A program made the position numbers and the translations under genes. This document shows positions 1-10,973 of a stretch of DNA of 64,000 bases, in pieces. How positions within the stretch are numbered: the first letter of the stretch is position 1; the number at the start of each line of letters is the position of its first letter. Location of the stretch: assembly GCA_036365455.1 (NCBI GenBank), contig JAWQUS010000026.1:16882001-16946000 (forward strand), given 5' to 3'. The DNA is from Macrosoma leucophasiata. Lineage: Eukaryota > Arthropoda > Insecta > Lepidoptera > Hedylidae. A model generated the notes under the pieces. That model worked only from the letters and a program-made list of their open reading frames with translations. It ran no database searches and was not told the DNA's origin.

Positions 1-1270
1 GAATGTCAGATGCACCAATAAATGTTTTCTCTCTTTCTTTCTTTTTTCAAAGTATCATGGCGTCTGTACAACGTCTCTACAAAGACATCTTCCGAAACTC
101 TACAAAAGAGTATTGTGAGGTCGATACGTCGATGCTTCTCGCTGGAGAATGCTTATGAAGATGTGACGTCACGCCTTCTCATTTGTGTTTGGTGTCACGT
201 TATCAACTTTTGCATTTATATAATGTATTTAATGCATGAAAATATGATTCTTATTTATTTTAATCATTAAGCTTGATTTTCGTTATGTCAAAATATTATT
301 CAATCACGATGAACAGAAACTATTCATTATTTCACGTAGTGGCAAGTGTGGCAACTAGCCTATGCCAGGTGACATGGACTACTGTCGTCTCGAGACAACA
401 AGTCTACTTAAAAAAAAAAGTGACGGACGCGGACGTTGGCAAAGATTTTAAAGGTGGAAGAGAAGTTATTGGTCACAAAAAAGTTTAGGTATGTTACGAG
501 TTCATTATTTCTAATGATTATATAAATGATATATAAAAATGTGATTTTGATACTATTTATAATGAATTCCGACTAGTCGTGTCTGATTTTAGGAATCGTG
601 ATCCCTTCAAACTCTGTAGAACCGCCACTGAGTCATAGTGTGTGATGCGAACGCGATACATGAGTCTAGCAGCGAGTCGTCTGTAGGTCGGGGTATGTTG
701 GCATATTCAATAGACAGTTATGCAATCACAAGTCTTATATCAATCTAAATATATAAAAAAATCAATTGCTATTCGTTGGTCTCGCTAAAACTCGAAAACG
801 GCTGGACGGATTAGGCTACTTTTGGTTCTCAATGATTTTGGAAGTCCAGGGAAGGTTTAAAAGGTAAAAAAATATGAAGAAATTGAAGGGAAATAGTATA
901 ATAGTAAAAACCACAATTTTATTTTCCCATAAAAAATAGTCCGTATCTATCAAACCTTTGACACATTATTTCATTCTGAGGCAATACGAAGTTTGCTGGG
1001 TCAGCTAGTGGTTAATAAATACCGACTTGTAAAACATTGTGTACACATGTAAAATATTTATTGCATGGTTTATCATAATATGTTTCGCACCTATCTTATT
1101 GTATTGTAATAAACTGAATAAACTAAACTGCAACATCTTTTATAAAATATACTCTATACCTTCTTAAGAATAAGTTTCTTTTTTTCAGTTTATCAGTAAT
1201 AACATTACATACTTGTGTATTTTTTTAATAAGCTAACCAACATACCCCGAGCTCACAAACGGTTCATTAC
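1..1270. other. Left edge, presumed rg intron
   Basis: AT-rich, with a Helitron-like copy at 747-1012. A 16-base segment CCAACATACCCCGAGCTC near 1239 recurs inverted and diverged near 686. No exon of the expected DUF1088 or PH-BEACH region is recognised. Confidence 0.6.
747..1012 (+). repeat. Helitron-like non-autonomous element
   Basis: It contains the motif CTCGAAAACGGCTGGACGG and ends with GGCAATACGAAGTTTGC then GGGTCAGCTAGT. A CTAG|T terminus fits Helitron insertion between A and T. The same unit occurs inverted at 27075-27345 and direct at 47050-47430. Confidence 0.55.
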
Positions 1271-1432
1271 CTGCGTGCGCGCGGTGGTAACTAGCGATGC
1301 GAGCGTGCGGGTGCGAGTGGGTGCTGTGTCCGCAGTCGAGTTTGCAGTGAGAGTGGCGGTGCGCGGGGTGCCCACCCGGCAGGAACTGCGGGTACACGTG
1401 GTGCGACCACTGCGGGAACAGCGGCCGCGACC
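1271..1432 (-). CDS. Possible rg exon, frame unresolved
   Basis: A GC-rich island in an AT-rich intron ends at a donor GTAATG (minus strand, after CACGCAG) and has several CAG acceptors (after 1432, 1409 or 1385). Two frames stay open across it: one His-rich (HPAHRHSHCKLDCGHSTHSH) and one Thr/Ala-rich (TATLTANSTADTAPTRTRTL). Neurobeachins have a poorly conserved low-complexity region at this point, so neither can be chosen by homology. Composition, position and donor support an exon; it could also be unrelated GC-rich sequence. Confidence 0.35.
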
Positions 1433-3855
1433 CTGCACCCCGCAGTGTACACACGGTGCCGTACCACCCACGCACCCAGACACCCACGTTTAGAATAACC
1501 GCCGATTCGTAAACGATATGCGCCCACAGATACCGCCATATTGCGAATTATATTCGAGCATGACGTACACAGACACCCATATGTAAAAAGACGACAAAAT
1601 TGTGAATGATATCCGATATAGGTGTGCAACAGCACCACCGATATTTAAGATCAGTGAATTGTGATTGACATCCGAGCATGGCGTGCAAGACCGCAGCCAT
1701 ATTTACAAGAACGATTATCAGTGATATTCCACCATGGCAATTTTTGATAACATCAACCCGAGAGTGTGCCAAAATTTTAATAATATCGGATCGTAGGTCA
1801 TTGGAAATGATTTGTCCTAATATTCAATCGAGTTGAATAAATTATCGGTGACCCGAGAATGATATTCAACTCCGCCCCATTAGTAACGTCGAAAGAGGGA
1901 TAATAATCAAACAAAGCGAATGAATTTTGTGGATAAATGTCATGAATGAGGTGACGAATTATGGAGGAAGTTGAGAAAGATATCAATTATTGTCGAGAAA
2001 TAATATTGGCAACCAAAATAATAATCATCAAAACCGATTACCGAATCGAGGATCCAAATTAATATACCACGGCGATTCAATAATATTAAAGGGGTGGTCG
2101 TTAGTCCATATTGTAGTCGATATGATTACGATTTTAGTTTATATATACAATTGCGTGGCGCAAAAATCCATCATCCGTATTTCCAAATAGTTACAGACAA
2201 AACGGGGCAATCGATAGAATATAGTATATTCGAGTAGAATAAAAGTTAACGTTCGTGTTCATAAAGAAGCAGAGAAGAAGAAATGTGGCAATAAAATGTA
2301 CACAGCAGTAAAGCAAGGTGAACATAAAACAATACGAAGCGAAAATAAACCATACACAAAGAAACAACATCACGTCAATCGAGACATCGTTCGATCGATT
2401 CATATTGAAAATATCGCGTTGTGTAGCGTGTAGTGTCAGCACAAAGTGCGTTGTGTTTTTAGTAGTAACGTAGAATTTACCAGTGTCCAAATCGTGACGC
2501 GAAATTCAAGCGGCGTGAAAAAAAAGGAGAAACGACACACGTCAGATATACAGTCGATAACAACCCGTGTCCACGTCGCGTCGGAGTCAAAAGTGACAGA
2601 AACACTTTTTAAAGTGACTTTTCGAACGGAATGATTTATTTTCAATTTGATTTGCGTCAAACACTTTTGACACCCACTGTACATACAATGACCGTCTTAA
2701 CATATTATCGTGATGAAAATTGTATAAAATTAGTGCACTAAAGCATTTAACAGAATAAGCAAACAAATGGAGCGATCGATTTTCTAATGAACGAATGAAT
2801 TAAATCAGCAAAATTTTAAATCTTTCATTCATAACTAAAATGAAAAGTAATTTGTCAATCATTTGTCGCATATCATCTATGGTAAGTATCTACTCGAGAA
2901 ATGTATAAAATCTATATAAATACACCGTACTTTCTTAGTTTACATTAATTCATTGCAGATCAATACTTATTTACAATAATTATCTTATTGCTAAGCAAAA
3001 CAAATATAAGTTTAAATTAGCGCTTTATTGATAAAATAATTTACATTCTAAAAAATGTTTTAACTAGGTAGATTAACTAAAAGTATTCGATTTTGTATAT
3101 ACTTTACTGTATAATATATTTTAAGATTTTTTTATTGTTCGATTATGTAGATAGGTATATTTATAAAACCTGTTGTATTATTTATGCTACAGCGGTATTT
3201 TTAAAATATGTTAGTACCTATCTGTTTGTTTCTCTCCCTCTTCTTGAGAATGAAGATAAAACGTCAAACTCTACTTTATTTAAAAAAAAATGTGTATTCC
3301 TACATGTATTTTTGTTTATTTAATCTTGAAGTGAGAGATGTTATGTTAATACCTACCGAATTAGGTACTGAATAAAAGTTGTCTAATAGTGAATGAACTA
3401 CTCACTATGAACCATGAAAAGAACATAAGATTCTGATGGCATCTCGCCATAGCAGATTTTTTTTCCACATACATAATTCTTTATACATTATTTTTTCTGT
3501 TTACAAGAATCTTCGTTGCTTCTGGAAAATTCAAGTATTGATATAAAACATTAGTCTTTTAGTAATTGTAATAAAGATTAAACCTATTTTAGGCTAAACT
3601 GTTAAAAAAAATATGCGACCGATATATTCATTTTCAAATATTATCGGTAAAGATATCTTATTCTCCGAATATTCGGCCAACGATCTATGTCTCTGTGCAT
3701 TTTTGTGTACGCCTATATCGCTATTCCGAATGTACTATTAGACAAAAACAGTAGGAACAGGTAGTAATGTCCTGTGTACACACGTAGGAACTCGATTTTG
3801 GATGGCAGGACAGTTCCCTGGCTGTACCTAAGCACCTATGTCTCCAGTGTTCCAC
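1433..3855. other. Presumed rg intron, no exon seen
   Basis: AT-rich sequence with several diverged repeats of unassigned type, for example spaced CATATTT/GATATCC-like segments at 1530-1990. No exon or known element is recognised. Confidence 0.6.
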
Positions 3856-4034
3856 CTGCAACATTGTACTGGTGCATCCGTACCGTGGTGGTCGTGGGCG
3901 TGGTGGACGCGGCGCTGGCAGTCCGGCGCGGCGTGCACCGGCGGCTCCAGTATGTCGCGGTACTTCGACACCATCAGCACCGATATGAAGTACACTATCG
4001 CCAGCGATAGGAACTGCGCTTGCTTCGTCTCCTC
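3856..4034 (-). CDS. rg: rg exon: [28 protein letters not shown] segment, 3' end uncertain
   Basis: It begins [18 protein letters not shown] and continues [14 protein letters not shown], nearly identical to the family block before the PTSTVVV low-complexity stretch. The acceptor is TCGCAG. The 3' end is not settled. Donor-like GT sites occur after EPP (GTGCAC, 3938), at 3883 (GTACGG) and at 3855 (GTGGAA, used here). In the LEP frame the tail reads [18 protein letters not shown], whereas the +1 frame reads [18 protein letters not shown], which looks more like protein. A one-base sequence error or a different donor may explain this. Confidence 0.85.
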
Positions 4035-4056
4035 CTGCGAATTGTTTAATACATTT

Positions 4057-4339
4057 TTACTGGTGGTAGAGCTCCAGTGACGGAGCTCGCGGGCGTGGGC
4101 ACCACCGCATTACCTAACGTACTTGCCGCTAAATGGTAGTGTTCAGCACTATCGTATTCCGGTCAGGTGGTAATTAATGTACGGCCCTGTAATATCCGGC
4201 ACAGAGGCATAACACCTTAGGCCTCAGGAGTGGTAACGCATCTGCATTGGGCTTTGTGTGGGTGTCTATAGGCTGCAGTCATCACTTAACATCAATGTGA
4301 ACTGCATGCTTGTTTGCCACTTCCATGACATAAAAAAAA
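4057..4339 (+). repeat. REP-1 dispersed repeat, near full length
   Basis: It starts ACTGGTGGTAGAGCTCCAGT and ends with AACATCAATGTGAACTGCATG..CCATGACATAAAAAAA. About fifteen copies of this roughly 280-bp family occur in the window in both orientations; no coding capacity. The A-rich end suggests a retroposed SINE-like element, but no clear tRNA head is visible. Confidence 0.75.
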
Positions 4340-4464
4340 TGACAGGTTTACTATATTTCCTTTCACTGGTTGCAGACTTCCGATGTCGGGTTCGAGGAAG
4401 TAGGCATCACCGCATTACCTAAACTATCTGCCGCCAAATGGTAGAATTCAGCACTATCGTGTTC

Positions 4465-4680
4465 TAGTTAATGCAGTTTGTAAAAGGGGAAATGAGACAT
4501 TCTACTGATATACTTACCTAAATTAGTAATTATTTTTAGTTTTATCTTAGTGATATTCTCCATTATAATATTTCTAATTTGTAATATTGTTGTTCACTTT
4601 AATTTATTTTGTTTGTTTTTGTCTAGTCGTGAGCGGTGATTGTCACCCTAAATGAATTAATGAATTTCTGATTCTGAAAT
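4465..4680 (+). repeat. LINE 3'-UTR fragment
   Basis: The sequence GTAAAAGGGGAAATGAGACAT to CACCCTAAATGAATTAATGA then TTCTGATTCTGA recurs at 24962-25200 (inverted), 29036-29260 and 39060-39160. The TTCTGA-type simple tail fits the 3' end of a non-LTR element. No ORF remains. Confidence 0.55.
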
Positions 4681-5485
4681 GTGATACGTCGTAATAACTC
4701 TCTCAAGGGCAAAACAACTTAGGTTAATTAACTTATCTGCATTTCGAGCTCTTGTATTTGAGATAATGTCTATAGGCTGCAGTATTCACTTACCACCCAT
4801 GTTATCTGCATTCTTGTTTATGTTCGCCATTCTTATTACATTATAAACATGTCACAGGATTGACAGACAAGCAGACAGGCCACCCGATGTAAAGCGCAAA
4901 CCATCGCCTGTACACACTTGCAACGCCAAAGAGGCAGTTCAGTCCGATTGGATTACTTACTGTACGGTATATTTTGATGAAATTCCCAAGATTTCCCATA
5001 ATACCATTTTTTATACCGCTGTTTGAAAAAGAACACTCTCCTCTCTGCAGGTAATAAATATTTTTATGGTGTGAATCAATCAAGAGACTTTAATAATCCT
5101 TTCCTTGCCCTACAAATGTACTAGGAGATCATACGTTAAAAGGAGTAGCACTATACACAAAACTGTAAGTAAATAAATATAAAATAAAAAACAAAATACC
5201 TGCCGTATAAAAAAACGCCCAAGGACACGCACAGCAGGGTGAAAAAAAGGCTATTTTAAGAACAAGCAATTCTATTTTTCGTCCCACAGATACCAGGCTG
5301 TTATGATCATATAGGTTGTTGATTCAGGATGACATTATAGAACACATTTAGAGCCATTGGATACTCTATAATTCATAAAATTATGTTGATCTAAAAGGTC
5401 GATATTTGAAATCAATAAGGAATGAATGGCGACCTATTTACTGCCTATTCCTTATTGAAACTGATGGTAAATGGTAAAAACTTAC

Positions 5486-5593
5486 CACATCCCGATAGAT
5501 GACAGCTCGAAGTCTATTCACATCCATGTCTTGCAGTAGCCTCTCTGGGTCCTTCACAGGACTGGAAGCGTCAGCTAAGCTCGCTACTACGCT
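5486..5593 (-). CDS. rg: rg exon: [22 protein letters not shown] segment
   Basis: It encodes 36 codons, phase 0: [36 protein letters not shown]. The family has [35 protein letters not shown]. The acceptor is TTTCAG and the donor GTAAGT. It joins [11 protein letters not shown] in the next exon. Confidence 0.96.
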
Positions 5594-7120
5594 CTGAAAA
5601 TATACAAAGCGACATTTTACAAAGTATACTAAATTGACAAGCTTAAAGATGGTTTCGCATCAGATCTGGTGACCTTATAGTATCATCATCATACGTGGCT
5701 GTCAAAAAATATTCTTATAAACGTCATTACAGACATGCCATGTATAGAAATTACATATAAGACACTATCACTCAATGTTATACCTATTATGAAACCACCT
5801 TTATTTGTTTAATTGACTTTTTAATTTTGTTAAAGTAGTGCTTTTGTGAACGGACACAGTAAAAAGGACGAGTGTATAAAGTGATTTCAAAATATTGACT
5901 GTGCTGTATGTGAAAAATGATGTCTCAGAATTATTTGCAAATTGTTCTAACATAATTTTATCTTATTCATTAGATAGGGATATACTCGTACAACGTGCAA
6001 GGCGTTTCTAATATTTTTTATATTTGGTTTTTCATATAAACAAATTATATACAAATTAAGTGTTATTGACTGCAAAAAGAAAAAATAAAACTATTTACCT
6101 ATTTATATTATATTTACTACGTCTATGAGTAGAATTTTAAGATGTTTTGTGAAAGTTATTGCTCTAGAAAGATTACATGCAAGCTCATTGTGTTTTGTGA
6201 CAATGATGACTTTATATAGTAAAGGTAGGTAGGTATTCAAATATACTACTCTAAATTTTGCATTATTAAACTATTTATATCATCCCAAATGAAAAAGAAC
6301 TAAGAAAAAACATATTGTTAGTCAATTTATATGTACGATGATGTGGAAGCAATTATTTCTTAAAAATCTTTTACTTATTTCAAAGTTGTAACGGACCAGA
6401 ATGAAGGAAGTACTAAAAAATACATTTCATAAAAACAGCTGGAAAACAATTTAGGTTGACAGTCATAAGTTTAAGCGTGGGTTGCACCACGATGTCCACG
6501 ATCTTTGGTAAAGTGATTGTAACATTTCACATCCTTCTCTAACTTAAAGAAGTCTGTTAAAGTAAGAGAAGGATGTGAAATGTTACATATAAAAACTTTA
6601 ATTTTAACAAATATCGTGGTGCAACCCAGTTAGGGTGGTTTTGTCTGTAAACTTTATGATTGTTTGGATTTAAAAAAATCATCTTCTTGTAAAATAAAAA
6701 CGTTTAATGAAAACAGGTGGCATCAGTTTCGCAGATTATGTCTTATCCAATTTTTATATTAGGGTTTTCAGCAATCCGAAGTATCGTGAAGATTACTAAT
6801 AAAATCTGTATAGCGAACTGAAAGCGCTATCTAAATCTCGATCAGACTGAAATAGCCGTTAGTTGAAATCGATAGATTACTCCAATGAATTAAGAGTGGC
6901 TGAAGTATTGAGAAGATCACTTATTGAGGCGAGGTGTTGATATTATCAATGGATAAAAAAAGTTATTGTGAGTTTATTGGTGCCGATTATATTACAGCGT
7001 AATCGTCACATTTTTTTTTTTTTATTTTACATAAACCGATATTCGCTTAGGTTTGCAAACGATCGATACCGAAAATACCGATACAAAGTACCAGGGTGGC
7101 CGAAGCGACGAGGAGTTTAC
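5594..7120. other. rg intron with one MITE
   Basis: AT-rich intron with an intact MITE-1 copy at 6478-6628; otherwise no feature is seen. Confidence 0.75.
6478..6628. mobile_element. MITE-1 (TGGGTTGCACCACGAT ends), near-complete foldback
   Basis: A 151-bp element with terminal inverted repeats TGGGTTGCACCACGAT / ATCGTGGTGCAACCCA and a second inner inverted repeat around ACATTTCACATCCTTCTCT. Related copies: 22542-22793, 22909-23252, 15372-15455 (half) and a diverged one at 33130-33455. No coding capacity. Confidence 0.75.
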
Positions 7121-7222
7121 CTTAGCGTCTGGAGAGTCGGAGCGCGGCGCGTGCGGCGCCCGGGCGACACAGCGCTGCCTCTCCTTGCACTCGAGACAGT
7201 TGCGCACTGCACACGTGCATAC
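7121..7222 (-). CDS. rg: rg exon: CAVRNCLECKERQR segment
   Basis: It encodes 34 codons: VCTCAVRNCLECKERQR then CVARAPHAPRSDSPDAK. The first half matches VCCVAVRNCLECRQRQR; the second is a variable, GC-rich tail. Phase 0 at both ends; the acceptor is GCGCAG following a (TG)n tract and the donor GTAAAC. The local GC content is far above the flanking intron. Confidence 0.95.
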
Positions 7223-7972
7223 CTGCGCACACACACACTCTCTACACACGGACACTACGCTATACGCTACGCTAGTACCGCCGATTCATGTCGCCCGCGT
7301 CACCGGCAATCACACACGATCAAACTATTTAACGATTGTAAACGGAAAATAAATTGTAGAAGTTTTAATCATTTATTAAAATTTACCTTCTACATATGAG
7401 CTACATAGAAGTGATAGAAGTTAAAAGAGAGAAATTAAGGTATGCGTACAATTCCGACAAGAGCATTTTTTAACGTTTCAATGTTACTTATGAATTTGGT
7501 ATGAAAAATCAACTAGGAAAAAAGTAAGGATGACTATAAATAATTTATTGAAATATTATTTAATAAAATTAAATAATTATCCGTTTATTTACATTAATAA
7601 ATCAACAATAATGGACTTTTTATTATTAACAATAAAGTATATATATAAAAGTACGACACGTATTAACGAAAATCCCCGACATAAAGTCACTCAACTTTAC
7701 AGAACAATAAGAAGACAAGTACTATATGCATGAATCGACTGAAGGGAAAAAAATGTTGATCTAGTCAATAAGACCTTACATTAAAACTACTCGATATCAC
7801 TAAATTTACTATCAACTATACTATACTGAAAGATAGAGAGAGTATAGATAGTCGCTAGGCATTCTTTCAGTACTAAGTTATTTACTATCATGTCTTTAAA
7901 ATAAACTTACAAATCTAATTAAAAAGAAGCGATATACATAAATATTTGTACATAAGAATATCTAAAACTTAC
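7223..7972. other. rg intron, no element recognised
   Basis: Very AT-rich, with a short (AC)n/(TG)n tract next to the acceptor at 7225-7240. Nothing else is recognised. Confidence 0.7.
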
Positions 7973-8152
7973 CAATCTCAAACATTGCCGCAAGATGCCG
8001 CCACTGGACATATTTTTCTCGGCCTCCAATTCGGCGAAGTTGAGAGCGCTGGCGAATATGAGCACGTCCGCCATTGTGACCAGTCGCTGTAGAAATGTCA
8101 CAGCCACTTCTACGGGCATGCCTTGTGTCGGTTCGATTACGTCTAGTTCATT
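7973..8152 (-). CDS. rg: rg exon: [30 protein letters not shown] segment
   Basis: It encodes 60 codons, phase 0: [60 protein letters not shown]. Conserved family signature: [35 protein letters not shown] and RQCLRLV. The acceptor is TTGCAG and the donor GTAAGT. The junction LRL|VCTCAVRNCLEC keeps the family reading. Confidence 0.97.
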
Positions 8153-8869
8153 CTGCAATTCAAATTTAAAAATATAACAAAAAAGGTGCTCTCATCCTAA
8201 TGGGCCTATTGAGAAGATGATTTTCAATGATATTCTTAAAATTATTAGAAGGTAGTTTGAGTAGATTGGGGGATAGATAGTAAATATTTTAAGAGTAAGT
8301 GGCCATCATTTAAAATATTACAGCTTAGACATAGAAACTGGCGATGGCTTATACGTAACTTCGATTGATTATAAATTCAAATATTTCAAAAAAAAACCAG
8401 TATGTAAGCATATAGGAAGTAAATACTTCTTAAGCGCAACAATCCTATATACTAGAAATAAAACAAAACGACAAAAAAAAGTTTAGAAATTAACTTCAGA
8501 CTCTTCCCCTTATCTGTTTAACAATTATTTTCAGACTGCCGCTTTTAACTCTTGGAGTGCGCGCGCGTCGTAAGAATTCTCTCTCATGATGTTTTTCAAT
8601 CGCCCCAAAAGAAGTATTAATTTAAAAGTGACATCTCCATTAGACGGTCGTGTTGTCTATCTATCAAGCAATGACCATAAAAAATAGAGTAAGGCCGGCT
8701 CCACACATTGGCTCAAACGTTGGCCGTGTCGGCCGTCCATCATGTAAATCTAGAAAATAGCTTTGGCTCCAAACTTTGGTTCAAGCGATTGGTGATTGGC
8801 CGGCGTCTGTCAGCATCCAACGTTGGAGCCAACGTGTAGATCGGGGGGTTTAAAAAATGAAGCAATCAC
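8153..8869. other. rg intron with a possible MITE
   Basis: At 8697-8845 there is an imperfect inverted repeat with GGCTCCACACATTGGCTC at one end and GGAGCCAACGTGTAG at the other, with CAAACGTTGGCC / CCAACGTTGG inside. It abuts the exon donor region. No other feature. Confidence 0.5.
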
Positions 8870-9034
8870 ATTGGGTGAAGTGGCGGAGGCGAGCAGCGGC
8901 AAGAGGCCGCCGCACGCGATGATGAGGTTGTCGGCGAGCTGGCTGATGAGGTGCACCGTGTTCACCACGAAGATGGCGTTCTCGCTGCTGTTCACGAAGT
9001 CGATCACCGACTTGGTCGAGTGACTGCGCCACAC
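8870..9034 (-). CDS. rg: rg exon: [19 protein letters not shown] segment
   Basis: It encodes 55 codons, phase 0 at both ends: [55 protein letters not shown]. The match to [52 protein letters not shown] is near complete. The acceptor is CAACAG and the donor GTGATT, the latter chosen because the open frame beyond it turns into intron-like sequence and the next exon continues the family alignment. Confidence 0.97.
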
Positions 9035-10194
9035 CTGTTGATGCAGTGTTTTTTTCTTATACCGGGGTAATTTAAATTAGCCATTTACGCATCGCCTCAT
9101 GCGGGCAACCTCTCAATCCCAATAACATTTGTTCTTCGACTTTTTACAAATCTGGATAAACAACTGCCTCAGTAGCGTAGTGGTAGCAGGCCACTACTAC
9201 TACGCTGGAGGTCCTGGGTTCGATTCTTGTGTCGAGGGCTACCAGAGACAACGGTTTAAAATCCTTTATCTCTGGTTCTATTGGGATTTTTCCATTTTCT
9301 GGAAGTTTCCCAGTACCTCGGAGTTTGGTAATGTGCCCGGAAATGGCAACAGGTTCGCCACCTGTTACATGGGCCAAAACATAACCGGCGAGTCGTGGGT
9401 GTTTGCATGTATGCTTGAATGTATGCATTTACCTCTGCCTACCCTTTCGGGGATTACAGGCGTGAAGTTACGTTTTTGATAAATAACTCAAAAAAAAAAT
9501 GTTTTTAAATGTTTAAAACAGCATTGCCGTCGCTGTGTCACCCTACAGCCCCGCTCCTCGCGGCTCGTAGCGATATTTTACCTAGGCAAGGTACGTGGCA
9601 TACCCATGAGCTCAGATTAAATGCCAGTTCAGAGGCAAAAGAAATAATTTTGTATGGAAAATCTTAAAATTTAAACACTGTTGTTGATTTGTTGTTGCGA
9701 TTGATGTTGAGGCTGCTTGCAAGCGGTGACGCGCTAATTTCAAATAATCCAGTTTAAGAGAACTATTTTAAGATCAATATCAGATGTAGGCACTCATGTT
9801 AGAAATATTGTAATACACCAGTAGCAGTCAATTAAAATTGACAAGTTATACAGAACACCTAATTTAAATAAAGTCAATCATAATAATTATCATATACGCT
9901 ATACCTTCTACTTATTTAATAATTAAAATAACTCTCACATCAAAGAGTAGGTACTGAGCGTCAAATACTATAAAACCAAACACTATCTGATCAGATTATC
10001 GGCATCAATTACTGTGAAGCCTTACAGAAAGTGTTGGGTAAGTCTAAAAGTGAAAAAAAAAGATGATGTCTACTTTACTATAGTCTCTTTTGATAGGAGC
10101 AAATGACGATGTTCGTACTTATGACATCATTACAATTATTTGTATACTTTTATTTATTCTCTTTGTAACATGATTTGGCTTCTCCAAAACGCAC
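9035..10194. other. rg intron with a full SINE-1 copy
   Basis: It contains SINE-1 at 9163-9475; the rest, 9476-10194, is AT-rich with no recognised feature. Confidence 0.75.
9163..9475 (+). mobile_element. SINE-1, full-length copy
   Basis: A tRNA-like head, GCCTCAGTAGCGTAGTGG (A box) and GGTTCGATTC (B box), is followed by a body with TTTATCTCTGGTTCTATTGG and a tail CTCTGCCTACC..GGGGATTACAGGCGTGAAG. Flanking GATAAACAACT and GATAAATAACT look like an aged target-site duplication. Other copies: 28527-28846, 31558-31809, 22653-22757, 55911-56965 (split) and 63155-63350 (decayed). Confidence 0.85.
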
Positions 10195-10340
10195 CTGTAT
10201 ATCGGTCTCCAACGAGAACAAAACGTCAGACAGAAGCCGTTGGTGTATGTATGACCAGCGGAACTCAGGAATTCTGAAAGGCGGTCGCGTAGGACCAGGC
10301 GAGAACATTGGCCTGGAACACTTCGATGGACGCTTCGATT
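10195..10340 (-). CDS. rg: rg exon: [20 protein letters not shown] segment
   Basis: Two bases complete a Glu codon; then come [40 protein letters not shown] and FSLETDIQ. Vertebrate neurobeachin has [37 protein letters not shown]. The exon restores the conserved fold after the low-complexity exon. The acceptor is TTTTCAG and the donor GTGCGT. It ends on a whole codon and joins VWRSHSTKS. Confidence 0.96.
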
Positions 10341-10973
10341 CTGAAAAATTGGATAGAATCTGTAATTTAATACCTACAGCTATTCCGCTAAGGTAAATTT
10401 AAGAATATCAATTATTACTCATTATTGCATGGTCCTGCAAAAACATATTACTTGGGACGACTATCATACCTATAATGAATTACTGAAACATTTTTTTTTG
10501 TTGATAAATATATCCTGCAATAATGAAGGGCAGGTATTGTACAGAAGTGGGAAGTCTTTCGGCTGAAGTGAACCCACAAAAATATCAGAGAAAACTTGAA
10601 TGGTCAAGCCGCATCACCCCATTATTTGCATGAAAGTTTCGAATTGAAATTGTAAAATAATTCACAAGAAAAATTATTTTAGAATTGTTTATTTAACATA
10701 TTGGGTTTAAGATGTTGAATAATTCATCTCAGTAGCTATTATTATGCGCATTATCTAGTCAGAAGTGGTGCTGGGACAAATCATTTTATCTAAATGATTA
10801 GTAATTTTCTTCGTGATTGTTAATGTGTAATATTAATGTTGGAAACAGACAACATAGCTGTGTTTTTAAAAGAACAACCAAGTCTACTTGACTTTAGAAG
10901 GCGTCTTTCTAACTTTTTCTATGAAGTATACCCTTAGATTACGATTCTATTGCAATTATTTTATTCTACTTAC
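10341..10973. other. rg intron, no element recognised
   Basis: AT-rich sequence without visible repeats or conserved signals beyond the splice sites. Confidence 0.7.

Larger units (their letters stand above)
4035..5485. other. rg intron filled with dispersed repeats
   Basis: It holds a near-full copy of the 280-bp repeat REP-1 at 4057-4339, partial copies at 4385-4465 and 4708-4848, and a LINE 3'-UTR fragment at 4465-4680. No exon is seen. Confidence 0.75.

Noticed and set aside
622..683. Possible short minus-strand exon reading DDSLLDSCIAFASHTMTQWR after a CAG
   Set aside because: No usable donor before the stop, and no match to neurobeachin; likely chance.
9129..9479. 116-codon ORF on the plus strand and a 94-codon ORF on the minus strand
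   Set aside because: Both are translations of SINE-1; the same peptides reappear at each SINE-1 copy.
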